Position numbers and translations under genes: made by a program | Part shown: one piece after another, positions 25,358 through 34,820 of the stretch | Position numbering within the stretch: the first letter of the stretch is position 1 | Layout of the letters: every line of letters starts with the position of its first letter | Source of the DNA: Flavobacterium daemonense | Lineage (GTDB): Bacteria; Bacteroidota; Bacteroidia; Flavobacteriales; Flavobacteriaceae | Direction: 5' to 3' | DNA length: 64,000 bases | Assembly: GCF_007341385.1 (NCBI RefSeq) | Contig: NZ_VJYD01000001.1 | Coordinates: 62,001-126,000, forward strand | The notes under the pieces: generated by a model | Seen by the model: the letters and a program-made list of their open reading frames with translations, nothing else | Told to the model about the DNA's origin: nothing | Databases searched by the model: none

Positions 25358-26425
25358 ATGAAACTAAATATAATATTTTCTAAGAAAGTCCTTTTACTGC
25401 TGTTGTTGGTGATAAACATCAACGTATTTGGGCAGGCAAAACCAAAAGTTCTTATTCTGGCAACGGGAGGAACAATTGCAGGTTCTGCAAAATCTGGAGT
25501 GCAGTCTGGATATACTTCGGGGCAAGTTACTATTGATGCAATGGTAAATGCCGTTCCAGATGCTATGAATTTGGCGGATATAAAAGGCGAGCAGATTTCG
25601 AATGTAGGATCTCAAGATATGTCTTTTGAAATTATGCTGAAAGTCGCAAACAGGATTAATGAACTAGCTTCAAGTAAAGATGTTGACGGTTTTGTGATTA
25701 CTCATGGAACCGATACAATGGAAGAAACAGCTTATTTTTTAAATCTTGTTGTAAAAACTGATAAACCTGTAGTTCTCGTAGGTTCAATGCGTCCTTCAAC
25801 AGCGATAAGTGCCGATGGACCTTTGAATTTATACAACGCAATTTCGGTTGCTGCTGATCCGAATGCGAAAGGTCATGGCGTACTTTTGGTAATGAACGAC
25901 TGGATTCACTCTGCACAGTCATTGACAAAAGTGAGCACTACAGCAGTTCAAACTTTTATGTCCCCAATTCGCGGACTTATAGGAACAACTGCTTATGGCG
26001 TAAATGATTTCTACCATTATCCTGATCAAAAATTTGGAAAAACTTCAGAATTTGATGTAAAAGGCGTGACTGCCTTTCCGCGTGTTGACATTATTTATGC
26101 TGACGCCGATATGAAACCAGATTTGATCGACGCTTCAATCGAAAAAGGAGCAAAAGGAATTGTAATTGCAGGAGTTGGAAACGGAAATATGAATAAAGCA
26201 TCGCTTGATGCCTGCGCCAGAGCCAGCAAAAAAGGAATCATCGTAGTGAGAAGTACACGTGTAGCAACAGGAATTGTTGGGCGCAACGTTGAGTGCAATG
26301 ATGATGAATTAGGACTTATCGCATCATATGGATTAAATCCGCAAAAGTCAAGAATTCTTTTGACTGTGGCATTGCTTAAGCCAAGAAAACTGGACGAGCT
26401 TCAAAAAATATTCATGGATTATTAA
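25358..26425 (+). CDS. ansB: Type II L-asparaginase, periplasmic
   Basis: 355 residues with an ATG start. A signal peptide is present (1-26, ending VFGQA). The first active-site block ATGGTIAGS carries the nucleophilic Thr. The second, THGTDTMEETAYFL, carries the Thr-Asp pair, and SLTKVSTT supplies the Lys. The C-terminal MRSTR-like block is seen as VVRSTRVATG. It hydrolyses asparagine to aspartate and ammonia. The product aspartate is the substrate of the exported aspartase encoded 24 bp upstream. The next gene starts 126 bp downstream after a small hairpin. Confidence 0.95.
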   Translation: MKLNIIFSKKVLLLLLLVININVFGQAKPKVLILATGGTIAGSAKSGVQSGYTSGQVTIDAMVNAVPDAMNLADIKGEQISNVGSQDMSFEIMLKVANRINELASSKDVDGFVITHGTDTMEETAYFLNLVVKTDKPVVLVGSMRPSTAISADGPLNLYNAISVAADPNAKGHGVLLVMNDWIHSAQSLTKVSTTAVQTFMSPIRGLIGTTAYGVNDFYHYPDQKFGKTSEFDVKGVTAFPRVDIIYADADMKPDLIDASIEKGAKGIVIAGVGNGNMNKASLDACARASKKGIIVVRSTRVATGIVGRNVECNDDELGLIASYGLNPQKSRILLTVALLKPRKLDELQKIFMDY

Positions 26426-26456
26426 AATTTTAGAAAAATAATAATTGGCGTTTGGT

Positions 26457-26481
26457 TTATTCTCCAACTAAAAGAGAATAA
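26457..26481 (+). other. Small hairpin between asparaginase and glutaminase genes
   Basis: TTATTCTC and GAGAATAA pair over a 9-base loop. No T-run follows on the plus strand, so this is not a standard terminator. It may stabilise or process the transcript. Confidence 0.4.
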
Positions 26482-26551
26482 GCCAACTCTATTTATTTTG
26501 GCTCTAAATCTAGTTTCAAAATCTACTTATAACCCTCCTAAATTAAACAAG

Positions 26552-27568
26552 ATGAAAACAAAATTTCAAGTATGCTTTGCTTTGAGTGTATTGTTGCTGT
26601 TAACGCCTTTTTTTGACGCAAAAGCGCAAAAAGAATTGCCTTATCAAGCGGCTATAGATCATGCTTACGAAAAATTCAAGAACCTTCAGGAAGGCAAAAA
26701 TGCCGATTATATAAAAGAATTAGCCAATGTTGATCCCAATATATACGGCATCGCGATTGTAACTGCTGATGGAAAAGTATATACTAAAGGCGATTTAGAA
26801 CAGCGTGTCTCCATTCAGTCAATTTCAAAAGTATTTACGCTGGCGCGTCTTATAGAAGAGCAAGGACCAAGAGCGGTGGCTGATAAAATTGGAGTAGATG
26901 CAACGGGTCTTCGTTTTAATTCGATTGTTGCCGTTGAACTTCAAAAAGGAAAAGAAATCAATCCGCTTGTAAATCCGGGAGCTATTGCAGCTGTGAGTTT
27001 GATAAAAGGAAATGATTCGGTGGCAAAATGGAAAAATATTGTCGATACACACAACGCTTTTGCAGGAACCAAATTAAAACTAAACATGCCGGTTTACATT
27101 AGCGAAGCGGGCGATAATTTGCGTAATCAGGCAATTGCGCACTTGTTGTTGGCTTATGGGCGCATGTATTTTGACCCAGTTCAGTCAACAGATGTTTACA
27201 CAAAACAATGTGCTATAAATGTCAATGCAAAAGAACTTGCTGTTATGGCCTCAACTTTGGCAAACGGCGGTGTGAATCCAATTACGAAAGAAAAAGTAGT
27301 TTCGCCAGAAACGTGCGCTTTTACTATGGGAATTATGTCAACAGCAGGACTTTATGATGATTCTGGTCAATGGCTGTATGCAGTTGGCTTGCCAGCAAAA
27401 AGTGGTGTTGGTGGCGGAATTATAGCCGTTTGCCCAGGGAAATTTGGAATTGCCGTTATTTCACCGCCTTTAAACGCGGCCGGAAATAGTATCAAAGCGC
27501 AAAAAACAATTTTTGAAATTGTGAAAGAACTTGGCGTAAATCCATTTATGGTTGTTCCGAAAAAATAG
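26552..27568 (+). CDS. glsA: Glutaminase A, exported
   Basis: 338 residues from the ATG at 26552, which starts directly at a signal peptide (MKTKFQVCFALSVLLLL to DAKAQ). A longer in-frame TTG start would spoil the signal and is rejected. The serine-dependent glutaminase fold is evident: SIQSISKVFTLA holds the Ser-x-x-Lys pair, NPLVNPGAIA and YISEAGDNLRNQAIAHLL are family blocks, and SGVGGGIIAVCPGKFGIAV lies near the end. It converts glutamine to glutamate and ammonia. It is usually cytoplasmic in bacteria, so the signal peptide is notable, and it agrees with the export of its neighbours. Confidence 0.94.
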   Translation: MKTKFQVCFALSVLLLLTPFFDAKAQKELPYQAAIDHAYEKFKNLQEGKNADYIKELANVDPNIYGIAIVTADGKVYTKGDLEQRVSIQSISKVFTLARLIEEQGPRAVADKIGVDATGLRFNSIVAVELQKGKEINPLVNPGAIAAVSLIKGNDSVAKWKNIVDTHNAFAGTKLKLNMPVYISEAGDNLRNQAIAHLLLAYGRMYFDPVQSTDVYTKQCAINVNAKELAVMASTLANGGVNPITKEKVVSPETCAFTMGIMSTAGLYDDSGQWLYAVGLPAKSGVGGGIIAVCPGKFGIAVISPPLNAAGNSIKAQKTIFEIVKELGVNPFMVVPKK

Positions 27569-27597
27569 ACAGATCATAAATCCCAAAAGAAAAGAAC

Positions 27598-28707
27598 ATG
27601 CAATTAAAATCTAAAATGCATTTCGTCTTGTTTGCCATCTTTTTGCAGACCGTTTTTTTATTCGGGCAAAATAATGCATCAAAAGGGAAATATCTGTTTA
27701 ATGACAGCCATTTTCATTTGACAAATTATATTCAGGAAGGAATTTCGGCCAAAAAATTTCTGGAAATTATGGGAGACAAAGCAGGGCGATCTACTTTATT
27801 TGGTATTCCGCTGCAACAGCAATGGTCGTATCAAAATTCAGGAAATTACAGTCCGACTTACTATTTGCAGACTGATGCTCCTTTGTATTATTATTCTTTT
27901 ACAGATGCCTTTATTGCCATGCAGTACAAAAGTCTGACAAAGGAACAACAAGCGCGTTTAGACCCAATGATTACCGGATTTAATCCCGCTGATATGTATG
28001 CGTACAAACATATAGAACGTGTTTTAAAAACGTTTCCAGGAGTTTTTACGGGCATAGGCGAGTTTTCTATTCATAAGGAATTTGTTTCGGCAAAAGTAGC
28101 CGGAGAAGTAGCCAGTTTGACGAATCCGGCATTAGACAGTATTCTGGATTTTGCAGGGAAAACGGGATTACTTGTTATTCTTCATAATGATATGGATATG
28201 CCGATGGCGAAACAAAAAGCAGATCCGGTTTATCTTAATGAAATGAAAGATTTGCTTAAACGCCATTCAAAAACTACAATCATCTGGGCGCATATTGGTC
28301 TTGGCCGAATTGTGCATCCTGTTGGCTCTGGTTCTGATACATCAACAGAAAGAGCGCCAAATCATACCGATATTGTAGAAGGGATTTTAGAAGATCCGGC
28401 TTTTTCAAACGTATATTTTGATATTTCTTGGGATGAAGTTGCTAAATATATTTTGGCTTCGCCCGAAATTACTCAAAAATGCGCTGCCTTGATGAATAAA
28501 TATCCCGACCGATTTTTGTTTGGCACCGATGTCGTTGCACCGCCTGACCAGAAATTCTACATGGCTGTTTATGAAATGTATCAGCCTTTATGGAAGGAAT
28601 TAAAACCGGAAACAAGCGAGAAAATAAGAATGCAGAATTACAACAGGCTTTTTGATGAAGCCCGAAAAAAAGTAAGAGCATGGGAAGCAATTAACGTCAA
28701 ACAGTAA
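27598..28707 (+). CDS. Exported amidohydrolase-family metalloenzyme
   Basis: 369 residues with an ATG start 29 bp after glsA. A signal peptide is present (1-22, VFLFGQ). The TIM-barrel metal ligands of amidohydrolase-2 enzymes can be traced: DSHFHL near the front, GEFSIH, HNDMDMP, WAHIG and FGTDVVAPP near the C-terminus. It likely hydrolyses or decarboxylates a small acid or amide. The substrate is not determined, but the place in this cluster suggests an amide or imide related to Asn or Gln. Confidence 0.82.
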   Translation: MQLKSKMHFVLFAIFLQTVFLFGQNNASKGKYLFNDSHFHLTNYIQEGISAKKFLEIMGDKAGRSTLFGIPLQQQWSYQNSGNYSPTYYLQTDAPLYYYSFTDAFIAMQYKSLTKEQQARLDPMITGFNPADMYAYKHIERVLKTFPGVFTGIGEFSIHKEFVSAKVAGEVASLTNPALDSILDFAGKTGLLVILHNDMDMPMAKQKADPVYLNEMKDLLKRHSKTTIIWAHIGLGRIVHPVGSGSDTSTERAPNHTDIVEGILEDPAFSNVYFDISWDEVAKYILASPEITQKCAALMNKYPDRFLFGTDVVAPPDQKFYMAVYEMYQPLWKELKPETSEKIRMQNYNRLFDEARKKVRAWEAINVKQ

Positions 28708-28751
28708 TTTTTTAATGATTTGACAAATCTAAAAATCTAAAAAACACATAT

Positions 28752-30041
28752 ATGCGATTAAAATATATACCAATATTGCTTCTGTTATGCCATTTTACTT
28801 CTTGGTCGCAAATCAGCAATACTTTGCAGGACAGTACCGCTTTTAAATTAGAAGAAGGCGAGCACCGCGGTGGAAGCGGTTTCAAAATAGCCGAAGGAAA
28901 ATATGGCTCCATGACGCTTTCATTTTATGTTTTGGCCCGATATTTAAATCAAATGGGAATTGACGATCATTACACCAATCATAAAGGTGAAACTTTTGAT
29001 ATTGACAGACGAAACGATCTGCAGTTTCAAAAGTCAAACCTTTATTTTAGAGGTTGGGTAGGTGATCCTAAATTAAGATATACGGTTTTCGTATGGACAT
29101 CAAATGCCACCTTGGGTCAAGGTGCACAAGTTGTTGTTGCGGGTAATTTACAGTATAAGTTTAACAGGCATTTTGAACTCGGAATCGGGATTAACGGTCT
29201 GCCTTCTGTACGATCTATTTTGGGTCAATGGCCAGAGTGGCTTCGTTCTGATGCTCGACCAATTGCCGATGAATATTTTAGAGGATCTTTTACCACTGGT
29301 ATTTATGCACAGGGTGAAATCACCGATAATATTTTCTATAAAACAATGCTCGGAAACAACTTGAGCCAGTTAGGTGTTGATGCCGGACAGCTTGATAATA
29401 AGTTTGATACTTGGAGTGGCGCGATCTGGTGGACAACCAATAATTTTGGAAGAATTCCGACCTACGGCGACTACGAAAAACATAAAAAGCCAGCAACCAT
29501 TTTAGGTGGTGCTTATACACGAAGTACAGAAAACCGTCAATCACAGCCAGATAGTGATGCACCAGAAAACTCTCAAATCAGATTATCAGACGGTACTGGA
29601 ATTTTTGCCGTAAATGCATTTGCGCCAAATACGCAGGTAATTGACGCCAAATACCAAATGACATCAATTAATACGGGTGTTAAATATAATGGTTACTCCT
29701 TTGACGCTGAGTTTTTTATGAGATGGCTTTCTGATTTTAAAACCGCTGGCGAAATTCCGGTGACAAACTTATTTGATTCGGGTTTTTCTCTTCAGGGTTC
29801 GGCCATGCTAGTGGACAAAAAATTGCAGCTTTACAGCACGTATGCGTATATAAACGGTGATTACGGAAAACCTTGGGAAGTAACCTGCGGGTTGAACTGG
29901 TTTCCGTTCAAAACTAAATTTTTCAGAATAAATCCAGAGGTAATGTATGAAAAACATTCGCCTGTGGGATATTTAAGCTACCCAACACAAGTGGGTTCAA
30001 ATGGAATAATCGGTATGCTTAACATTGAGTTGAATTATTGA
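28752..30041 (+). CDS. Porin of the phosphate-selective (OprO/OprP) type
   Basis: 429 residues with an ATG start. A signal peptide is present (1-20, TSWSQ). The mature part has alternating hydrophobic strands and aromatic residues typical of a 16-strand barrel: SMTLSFYVLARYLNQMG, FQKSNLYFRGWVGDPKLRYTVFVW, then GYSFDAEFFMRWL and a terminal strand NGIIGMLNIELNY. It was assigned to the OprP superfamily from overall pattern. Specificity is unknown. As last gene of the catabolic cluster (44 bp after the amidohydrolase) it probably admits substrate amino acids or amides. Confidence 0.78.
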   Translation: MRLKYIPILLLLCHFTSWSQISNTLQDSTAFKLEEGEHRGGSGFKIAEGKYGSMTLSFYVLARYLNQMGIDDHYTNHKGETFDIDRRNDLQFQKSNLYFRGWVGDPKLRYTVFVWTSNATLGQGAQVVVAGNLQYKFNRHFELGIGINGLPSVRSILGQWPEWLRSDARPIADEYFRGSFTTGIYAQGEITDNIFYKTMLGNNLSQLGVDAGQLDNKFDTWSGAIWWTTNNFGRIPTYGDYEKHKKPATILGGAYTRSTENRQSQPDSDAPENSQIRLSDGTGIFAVNAFAPNTQVIDAKYQMTSINTGVKYNGYSFDAEFFMRWLSDFKTAGEIPVTNLFDSGFSLQGSAMLVDKKLQLYSTYAYINGDYGKPWEVTCGLNWFPFKTKFFRINPEVMYEKHSPVGYLSYPTQVGSNGIIGMLNIELNY

Positions 30042-30176
30042 TTATTAAAGGTTGAAAATAGTGGTTTCATGTTTTTTATAATTGGTTTAGTTAATGGATG
30101 GCGGATTAGGTTTTATTATATATGGGGTTTAATAAAACCTATGAAGCTATTTTAATCTGAATCTAAAATCAGTTTT

Positions 30177-30917
30177 ATGTTCCATGCTTTTTTATTTGGA
30201 TTATTAGCGACATCTTCCTTGATTTTGGGAGGTATCATTGCTATTAAATACAATTTAAGCAGCAGTCTCATCGGAAAAATTATGGGATTTGGAGCAGGAA
30301 CGCTGATTTCGGCTATTTCTTATGAATTGGTTTTTGAAGCCGTAAAACTAGGAAGAGGCAGTTATTATCCAACGTATGGATTTTTTAGCGGCGCATTATT
30401 GTTTTATGGTGCTGATAGGCTTATTGGGCATTTTGGAGCAAAAAACCGTTTAAAACTCAGCGAAGCCAAAGAATCAAATCTGATTGTACCGATGGTTTTG
30501 GCTATAATACTCGACGGAATTCCAGAATCAATTATAATTGGATTGGGCTTTTTTAAACATCAAACGGGAAGTTTGGCTATGCTAGTGGCCGTTTTTATTT
30601 CGAATCTTCCCGAAGCAATTGCAGGTTCATCTGGAATGAAAAAAGGAAATTGGAGCAACCTGAAAATAATTTCGCTCTGGATATTTATCACGTTTTTATG
30701 TGCTTTGGCATCAATGGCGGGTTATTCCTTTTTTGGAGATGCTTCAAGCGAATGGCTTTCGTTTATTCAGGCTTTTGCAGGTGGCGCAATTTTGATGATG
30801 CTTGCCAATTCAATGATTCCAGAAGCTTATGAACATGGACATAAATCGGCTGGAGTTTATACCGTTGTTGGCTTTTTTGTTTCGGTTTGTGTGGTGGTTT
30901 ACGAGAATATGGGATAG
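30177..30917 (+). CDS. ZIP-family metal transporter
   Basis: 246 residues with an ATG start and about eight membrane helices. The two metal-binding helices of ZIP proteins are visible: ILDGIPESIIIGLGF (Asp-Gly-x-Pro-Glu, helix 4) and SNLPEAIAGSSGM (Asn-Leu-Pro-Glu-Ala, helix 5). It moves zinc or another divalent cation across the inner membrane, generally inward. It is separated by 135 bp from the porin gene, so membership in the catabolic operon is uncertain. Confidence 0.9.
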   Translation: MFHAFLFGLLATSSLILGGIIAIKYNLSSSLIGKIMGFGAGTLISAISYELVFEAVKLGRGSYYPTYGFFSGALLFYGADRLIGHFGAKNRLKLSEAKESNLIVPMVLAIILDGIPESIIIGLGFFKHQTGSLAMLVAVFISNLPEAIAGSSGMKKGNWSNLKIISLWIFITFLCALASMAGYSFFGDASSEWLSFIQAFAGGAILMMLANSMIPEAYEHGHKSAGVYTVVGFFVSVCVVVYENMG

Positions 30918-30920
30918 TGA

Positions 30921-30950
30921 ATAATTGATAATTGACAATTGATAATTGAT
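30921..30950. repeat. Short 7-bp-period tract
   Basis: AATTGATAATTGACAATTGATAATTGAT: four to five AATTGAN units of period seven or eight, just after the ZIP stop codon. Same unit family as the long tract at 10446. Confidence 0.7.
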
Positions 30951-31095
30951 GGATAAGATGTTTTTTTTTAATCTTGATTTTCACACATAGCTATCTTTGT
31001 TAATGTAAGTAAAACGCCTTTTATCAGTTTACAAAACTATGTTTCTATGTGTTTAAAATAATTACTCACAATTAATGGGTTAACGTTTTTTAAAT

Positions 31096-32166
31096 TTAAA
31101 AAGCTTCTCCAATTCTAAAATAAATTCCCCAATCTCCTTTCCCGACAGCGCCGTCAAGACCAACATTGAATTTTTCATTTTTAAATGCTCTGTATCGGTA
31201 ACCTACACCAGCTCCTGGATATAATTTCCAGTCAAAGCTTGGAGTATCTGAGCCATAAATTGTTGCAACCCCGGCAAAACCTACAACACCCATTCTTTTT
31301 TGAAAATTATATCTGTATTCGCCTTGTATAGCCATCAATCCGTCGCCGCGATATTTTCCTTCAGAGTAGCCTCTGATGTCATTGCCACCAATAGTTACCT
31401 GTTGTTCAAAAGCAATATTTCCTAATCCGAATTTGCCTGCAAAACGTGCCGCAAGTACATCTTTTTTGTCACGCATTGGGTAATACGTATTGTATTCTGA
31501 AATGATTTTATTGGCATCAACAGCATTGCCAAACCATTCTGGATAACTGATCCATCTCGCTCTTATTTTATTGCCCGTTGTAGGATAATAGACCGCATCA
31601 CGAGTATCGTATAGCATAATTAATTGAAGACCATTTGTATGTGTACTGGAAGCCGGCTGAACATCATCTTGATAAGTCGTATCATAATGCGCGTAGGAAT
31701 AGCCAAGTCCGGTATAAAACGATTTGAATATTTTTCGGAGTCCGCTCACGCTGATCAGGGTTGTTTTGGTTCCGTAATCATAAAATTCGCCACTGTCAAA
31801 ATCGTCCATAAAAAATTGGGCATTTTTATTTCCGGTCATTAAAAAAACCTGTGCACGCCATTTGTCTTCATCAAAGTGAAGTTTGTTGAACGAACAAATA
31901 AAATACGATTTGTTTGTCGTATAAATAGCACTCATGCCCGATAATGATTTTGGCGAAATCGTATCGTTTTTATCAGTTCTATACATCATCATTGGGATTG
32001 CTCCAAACATAAAATCCAATGTTCTGTTGTAGCTGATGTAAGGCATCACATTAAAATCATAGTTTTTTTTAGGCTTTGCCGATGCCGTACTGTCGGCTAT
32101 TTGAGATTGTGCCAATGAACCGAAAGAAACGAATAACAGAAGCACTATTGTTGCGATTTTGTGCAT
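31096..32166 (-). CDS. Omp85/surface-antigen type outer membrane barrel without POTRA domains
   Basis: 356 residues from the ATG at 32166, which opens a signal peptide (HKIATIVLLLFVSFGSLAQ). An upstream in-frame TTG is rejected. No POTRA repeat is visible before the barrel. The family L6 motif is clear in QVTIGGNDIRGYSEGKYRG, and the last strand ends WGIYFRIGEAF with terminal Phe. Short BamA-like barrels in Bacteroidota are of unknown function, possibly lipid or protein transfer. The gene diverges from the efflux operon; the palindromic site C lies 91 bp upstream of its start. Confidence 0.82.
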   Translation of the reverse strand: MHKIATIVLLLFVSFGSLAQSQIADSTASAKPKKNYDFNVMPYISYNRTLDFMFGAIPMMMYRTDKNDTISPKSLSGMSAIYTTNKSYFICSFNKLHFDEDKWRAQVFLMTGNKNAQFFMDDFDSGEFYDYGTKTTLISVSGLRKIFKSFYTGLGYSYAHYDTTYQDDVQPASSTHTNGLQLIMLYDTRDAVYYPTTGNKIRARWISYPEWFGNAVDANKIISEYNTYYPMRDKKDVLAARFAGKFGLGNIAFEQQVTIGGNDIRGYSEGKYRGDGLMAIQGEYRYNFQKRMGVVGFAGVATIYGSDTPSFDWKLYPGAGVGYRYRAFKNEKFNVGLDGAVGKGDWGIYFRIGEAF

Positions 32167-32256
32167 GTAGATGGAGATAAAATTAGTAATCAAGATTGTT
32201 TGACATCTAATTTAAAACCAATTTATTTTTTACAGCATTGAAGCAGGGTTTAAAGT

Positions 32257-32278
32257 GTTTCATTTTATAAAATGAAAC
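32257..32278. promoter_or_regulatory. Palindromic operator, site C (perfect)
   Basis: GTTTCA-N10-TGAAAC with inner bases TTTTATAAAA, a perfect 22-bp palindrome. It lies between divergent genes. On the plus strand TACATTTA at 32311-32318, a near match to TAnnTTTG, starts 43.5 bp from its centre, so it probably serves the efflux operon. Confidence 0.65.
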
Positions 32279-32409
32279 AAGTTATTACATTTTTCTTATT
32301 AGGAATTCTCTACATTTATTTAATAATAAGAAGAATCAAAAAGCTTCAAAGTTCATTTATATAGTTAAATACCAGTATTCTAATGTCAAGTTTAAATGCA
32401 TAAAATTCG

Positions 32410-33744
32410 ATGAATTATTGTCAGTTAAAAGATTTGAAAATAAAGTTTTTGGCTTTAATTTTCTGTTGCGTCAATTTAAGTTTTGGCCAACAGGATAGTC
32501 TTGGAACGGCAAAAATTATACGATTGGATGAGGCAATAACATTAGGAATCCAAAACAACCGCCAGCTTAAAATCGCCAATACCGATTTGGCCATTGCCAA
32601 TGAAAATGTCGGTCAGGCAAAAATTGCAAAAATGCCTCGCATTGGCGTAAACGGAGGCTATACCTACATTGGCGATCCTAAAATTTATAAAGGATTTTAT
32701 GAGAGCAATATTTCAGTCGATTATTATAATCATCAGGCTTTCGCGAATATCATTTCGTCGCTGCCCATTTACGCCGGAAGCGCCATCAACAAACGTATCG
32801 ATCAGCAGGAATTGTTGAGCCAAATGCAGGAATCTGTTGTTAAAATGACCGAAGCCGATGTTAAAAACGCTATTACAGAACAATATTTTACACTCGAAAA
32901 ATTATACCGCCAGATTGAAGTAACGAAACAAAACATCATCAATACAGATCTTCGAATCAGACAATTGCAATCGCGTGTCAACAATGGTCAAAATATAAAA
33001 AGTGATCTTTTAAGAACTGAATTGCAACAGTCAAACTTTAAAGTTTCTGTTTTTAGAAGTACCAATACTATTGAATTAATCAGCAATTATTTGGATATTT
33101 TAATTGGTTTTCCAACAAATACTATTCTGAAACCCGTTGTGACAGAAAGCATGCTTCCGACAGAAAATATTAATCTGCAGGAGAGTTTAGCAGAAGCTTT
33201 TCAGAACCGTCAAGAAATCAGAAGAGCCGAGACAAAAATCAAATTATCTGAATCGTCTTTGAGTTTGACTAAGAGCGGTTTTATGCCCAATATAAATGCG
33301 AATCTGATTTTAAATACCGAATATCCAGCGCAATGGCCGAATTATGTAAATATTCTGAATTACTGGGCTGCGGGCGTTTCATTAAATTGGGATGTTTCGA
33401 GTTTTTATAATCTAAAACACCGTATTTCTGGCGATAGGCTAGAAGTCGATAAAAGTAATATTGCGTTGCAGGTAACTAAAGATCAAATAAGTACAGAGGT
33501 GAAAAACGCTTATGTGCGATATGCTGAAAGCAAGGAAAACATAAAAACGTACAAGAAAGATGTTGAGCTCTCGATGAGCAATTACAAAATTGTAAAAAGC
33601 CGTTATGACAATGATTTTGCGCTTATCAGCGAAATCGTAGATGCCGAATTGCAGTTGAACAACTCTAGAATTTCATTGGTAAATGCCAATCTCGATTTGA
33701 TTATTCAATATTATTCGCTGCAATATGCAATGGGAAAACTTTAA
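32410..33744 (+). CDS. TolC-family outer membrane efflux protein
   Basis: 444 residues with an ATG start. A signal peptide is present (to about residue 27, NLSFGQ). Two OEP halves follow, each with long alpha-helical coiled coils. IRLDEAITLGIQNNRQLKIA starts the first, SLAEAFQNRQEIRRAETKIKLSES the second. It forms the outer membrane channel of a tripartite efflux pump. The membrane fusion and MFS genes follow at 11 and 3 bp, so the three make one pump operon. The substrate is unknown; EmrAB-type pumps commonly carry hydrophobic toxins. Confidence 0.92.
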   Translation: MNYCQLKDLKIKFLALIFCCVNLSFGQQDSLGTAKIIRLDEAITLGIQNNRQLKIANTDLAIANENVGQAKIAKMPRIGVNGGYTYIGDPKIYKGFYESNISVDYYNHQAFANIISSLPIYAGSAINKRIDQQELLSQMQESVVKMTEADVKNAITEQYFTLEKLYRQIEVTKQNIINTDLRIRQLQSRVNNGQNIKSDLLRTELQQSNFKVSVFRSTNTIELISNYLDILIGFPTNTILKPVVTESMLPTENINLQESLAEAFQNRQEIRRAETKIKLSESSLSLTKSGFMPNINANLILNTEYPAQWPNYVNILNYWAAGVSLNWDVSSFYNLKHRISGDRLEVDKSNIALQVTKDQISTEVKNAYVRYAESKENIKTYKKDVELSMSNYKIVKSRYDNDFALISEIVDAELQLNNSRISLVNANLDLIIQYYSLQYAMGKL

Positions 33745-33755
33745 TATAAAAGATT

Positions 33756-34817
33756 ATGAGCGAAGCAAATACACAAAGCGAAACCATATACAAAGATAAA
33801 AGGAGAAATACGCTTCTGACTGTGCTGTCTTTTGTTTTTTTGATTGCCGGAGGAGTGTGGATTTTGAGTTTGTTTTTTGATTTCAGTACTTATGAAACGA
33901 CGAATAATGCTCAGGTCGAAGCTTATATCAACAATGTTGCAGCAAGAGTAACCGGACATATTGACGAAATCAGGTTTGAGTCCAATCAATTTGTGCATAA
34001 AGGAGATACGCTCGTAATTCTTGATGATTTAGAATATGAAATAAAAGTAAAACAAGCGGAAGCAGATCTGGCTATAGCCGAAGGGAATCTTCATTCATTG
34101 GAACAAAATATTACGACCTCAGCATCGAATCAAGCATCAGGAAAAGAGAAATTGGCGGGCGATATGGCAAGTCTAGAAAAAGCCCAAAAAGATTATCAGC
34201 GCTTTAAAAATATGTACGCGGATTCTGCTGTAACGAGAAACCAATACGATCAAGTAATTTCAAAATTAAAATCGGAAGAAGCCTATGTAAAAGCCGGACA
34301 AAAAAGTCTGGAAGCAAGCATTTCGGTAACCAAACAAAGCAGTATCAATCTTGAAGCCGCCAGAGCAACCGTTGCCCGCAAAAGAGCTGATCTTGACGCT
34401 GCAAAACTGCAATTGTCATACACGGCGGTTATCGCGCCCGGCGATGGATATGTAGGCGAACGCAATTTGTCGATAGGAGAGTTAATCAATGCTAATCAAA
34501 CCATTGCGTCAATTGTGCTGAATCAGAAATTATGGGTTTCGGCTAATTTCAAAGAAACTCAGATCGAAAAAATAAAACCCGGACAAGAAGTGACCATTAC
34601 AATCGATGCGCTTGACGGAAAAGAATTCAAAGGAAAAGTAATTGGTTTTTCACCCGCAACAGGAGCCAAATTTTCGATGGTAGAACCTGATAATTCAACA
34701 GGAAATTTTGTAAAAATCACACAACGAATTCCGGTTCGAATAGAATTTGAAAACGCAGCAAAAGACTTGCAGGATGTAAGACCGGGAATGAATGTAACTG
34801 TCGATGTAAAAAAATAA
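33756..34817 (+). CDS. HlyD/EmrA-type membrane fusion protein
   Basis: 353 residues with an ATG start. One N-terminal membrane helix (about 25-47: LLTVLSFVFLIAGGVWILSLFF) anchors it in the inner membrane. The biotinyl-lipoyl half motifs VEAYINNVAARVTGHIDEI and LSYTAVIAPGDGYVG flank a long coiled-coil hairpin (about 90-215). A beta-barrel domain with VSANFKETQIEKIKPGQEV follows. It links the MFS pump to the TolC channel. The order and spacing match emrAB-tolC style operons. Confidence 0.93.
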   Translation: MSEANTQSETIYKDKRRNTLLTVLSFVFLIAGGVWILSLFFDFSTYETTNNAQVEAYINNVAARVTGHIDEIRFESNQFVHKGDTLVILDDLEYEIKVKQAEADLAIAEGNLHSLEQNITTSASNQASGKEKLAGDMASLEKAQKDYQRFKNMYADSAVTRNQYDQVISKLKSEEAYVKAGQKSLEASISVTKQSSINLEAARATVARKRADLDAAKLQLSYTAVIAPGDGYVGERNLSIGELINANQTIASIVLNQKLWVSANFKETQIEKIKPGQEVTITIDALDGKEFKGKVIGFSPATGAKFSMVEPDNSTGNFVKITQRIPVRIEFENAAKDLQDVRPGMNVTVDVKK

Positions 34818-34820
34818 AAC

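Noticed and set aside
30974..30999. TATCTTTG at 30992 as a promoter on the plus strand
   Set aside because: The TTG upstream is only 15 bp away and no plus-strand gene follows before the converging Omp85 gene.
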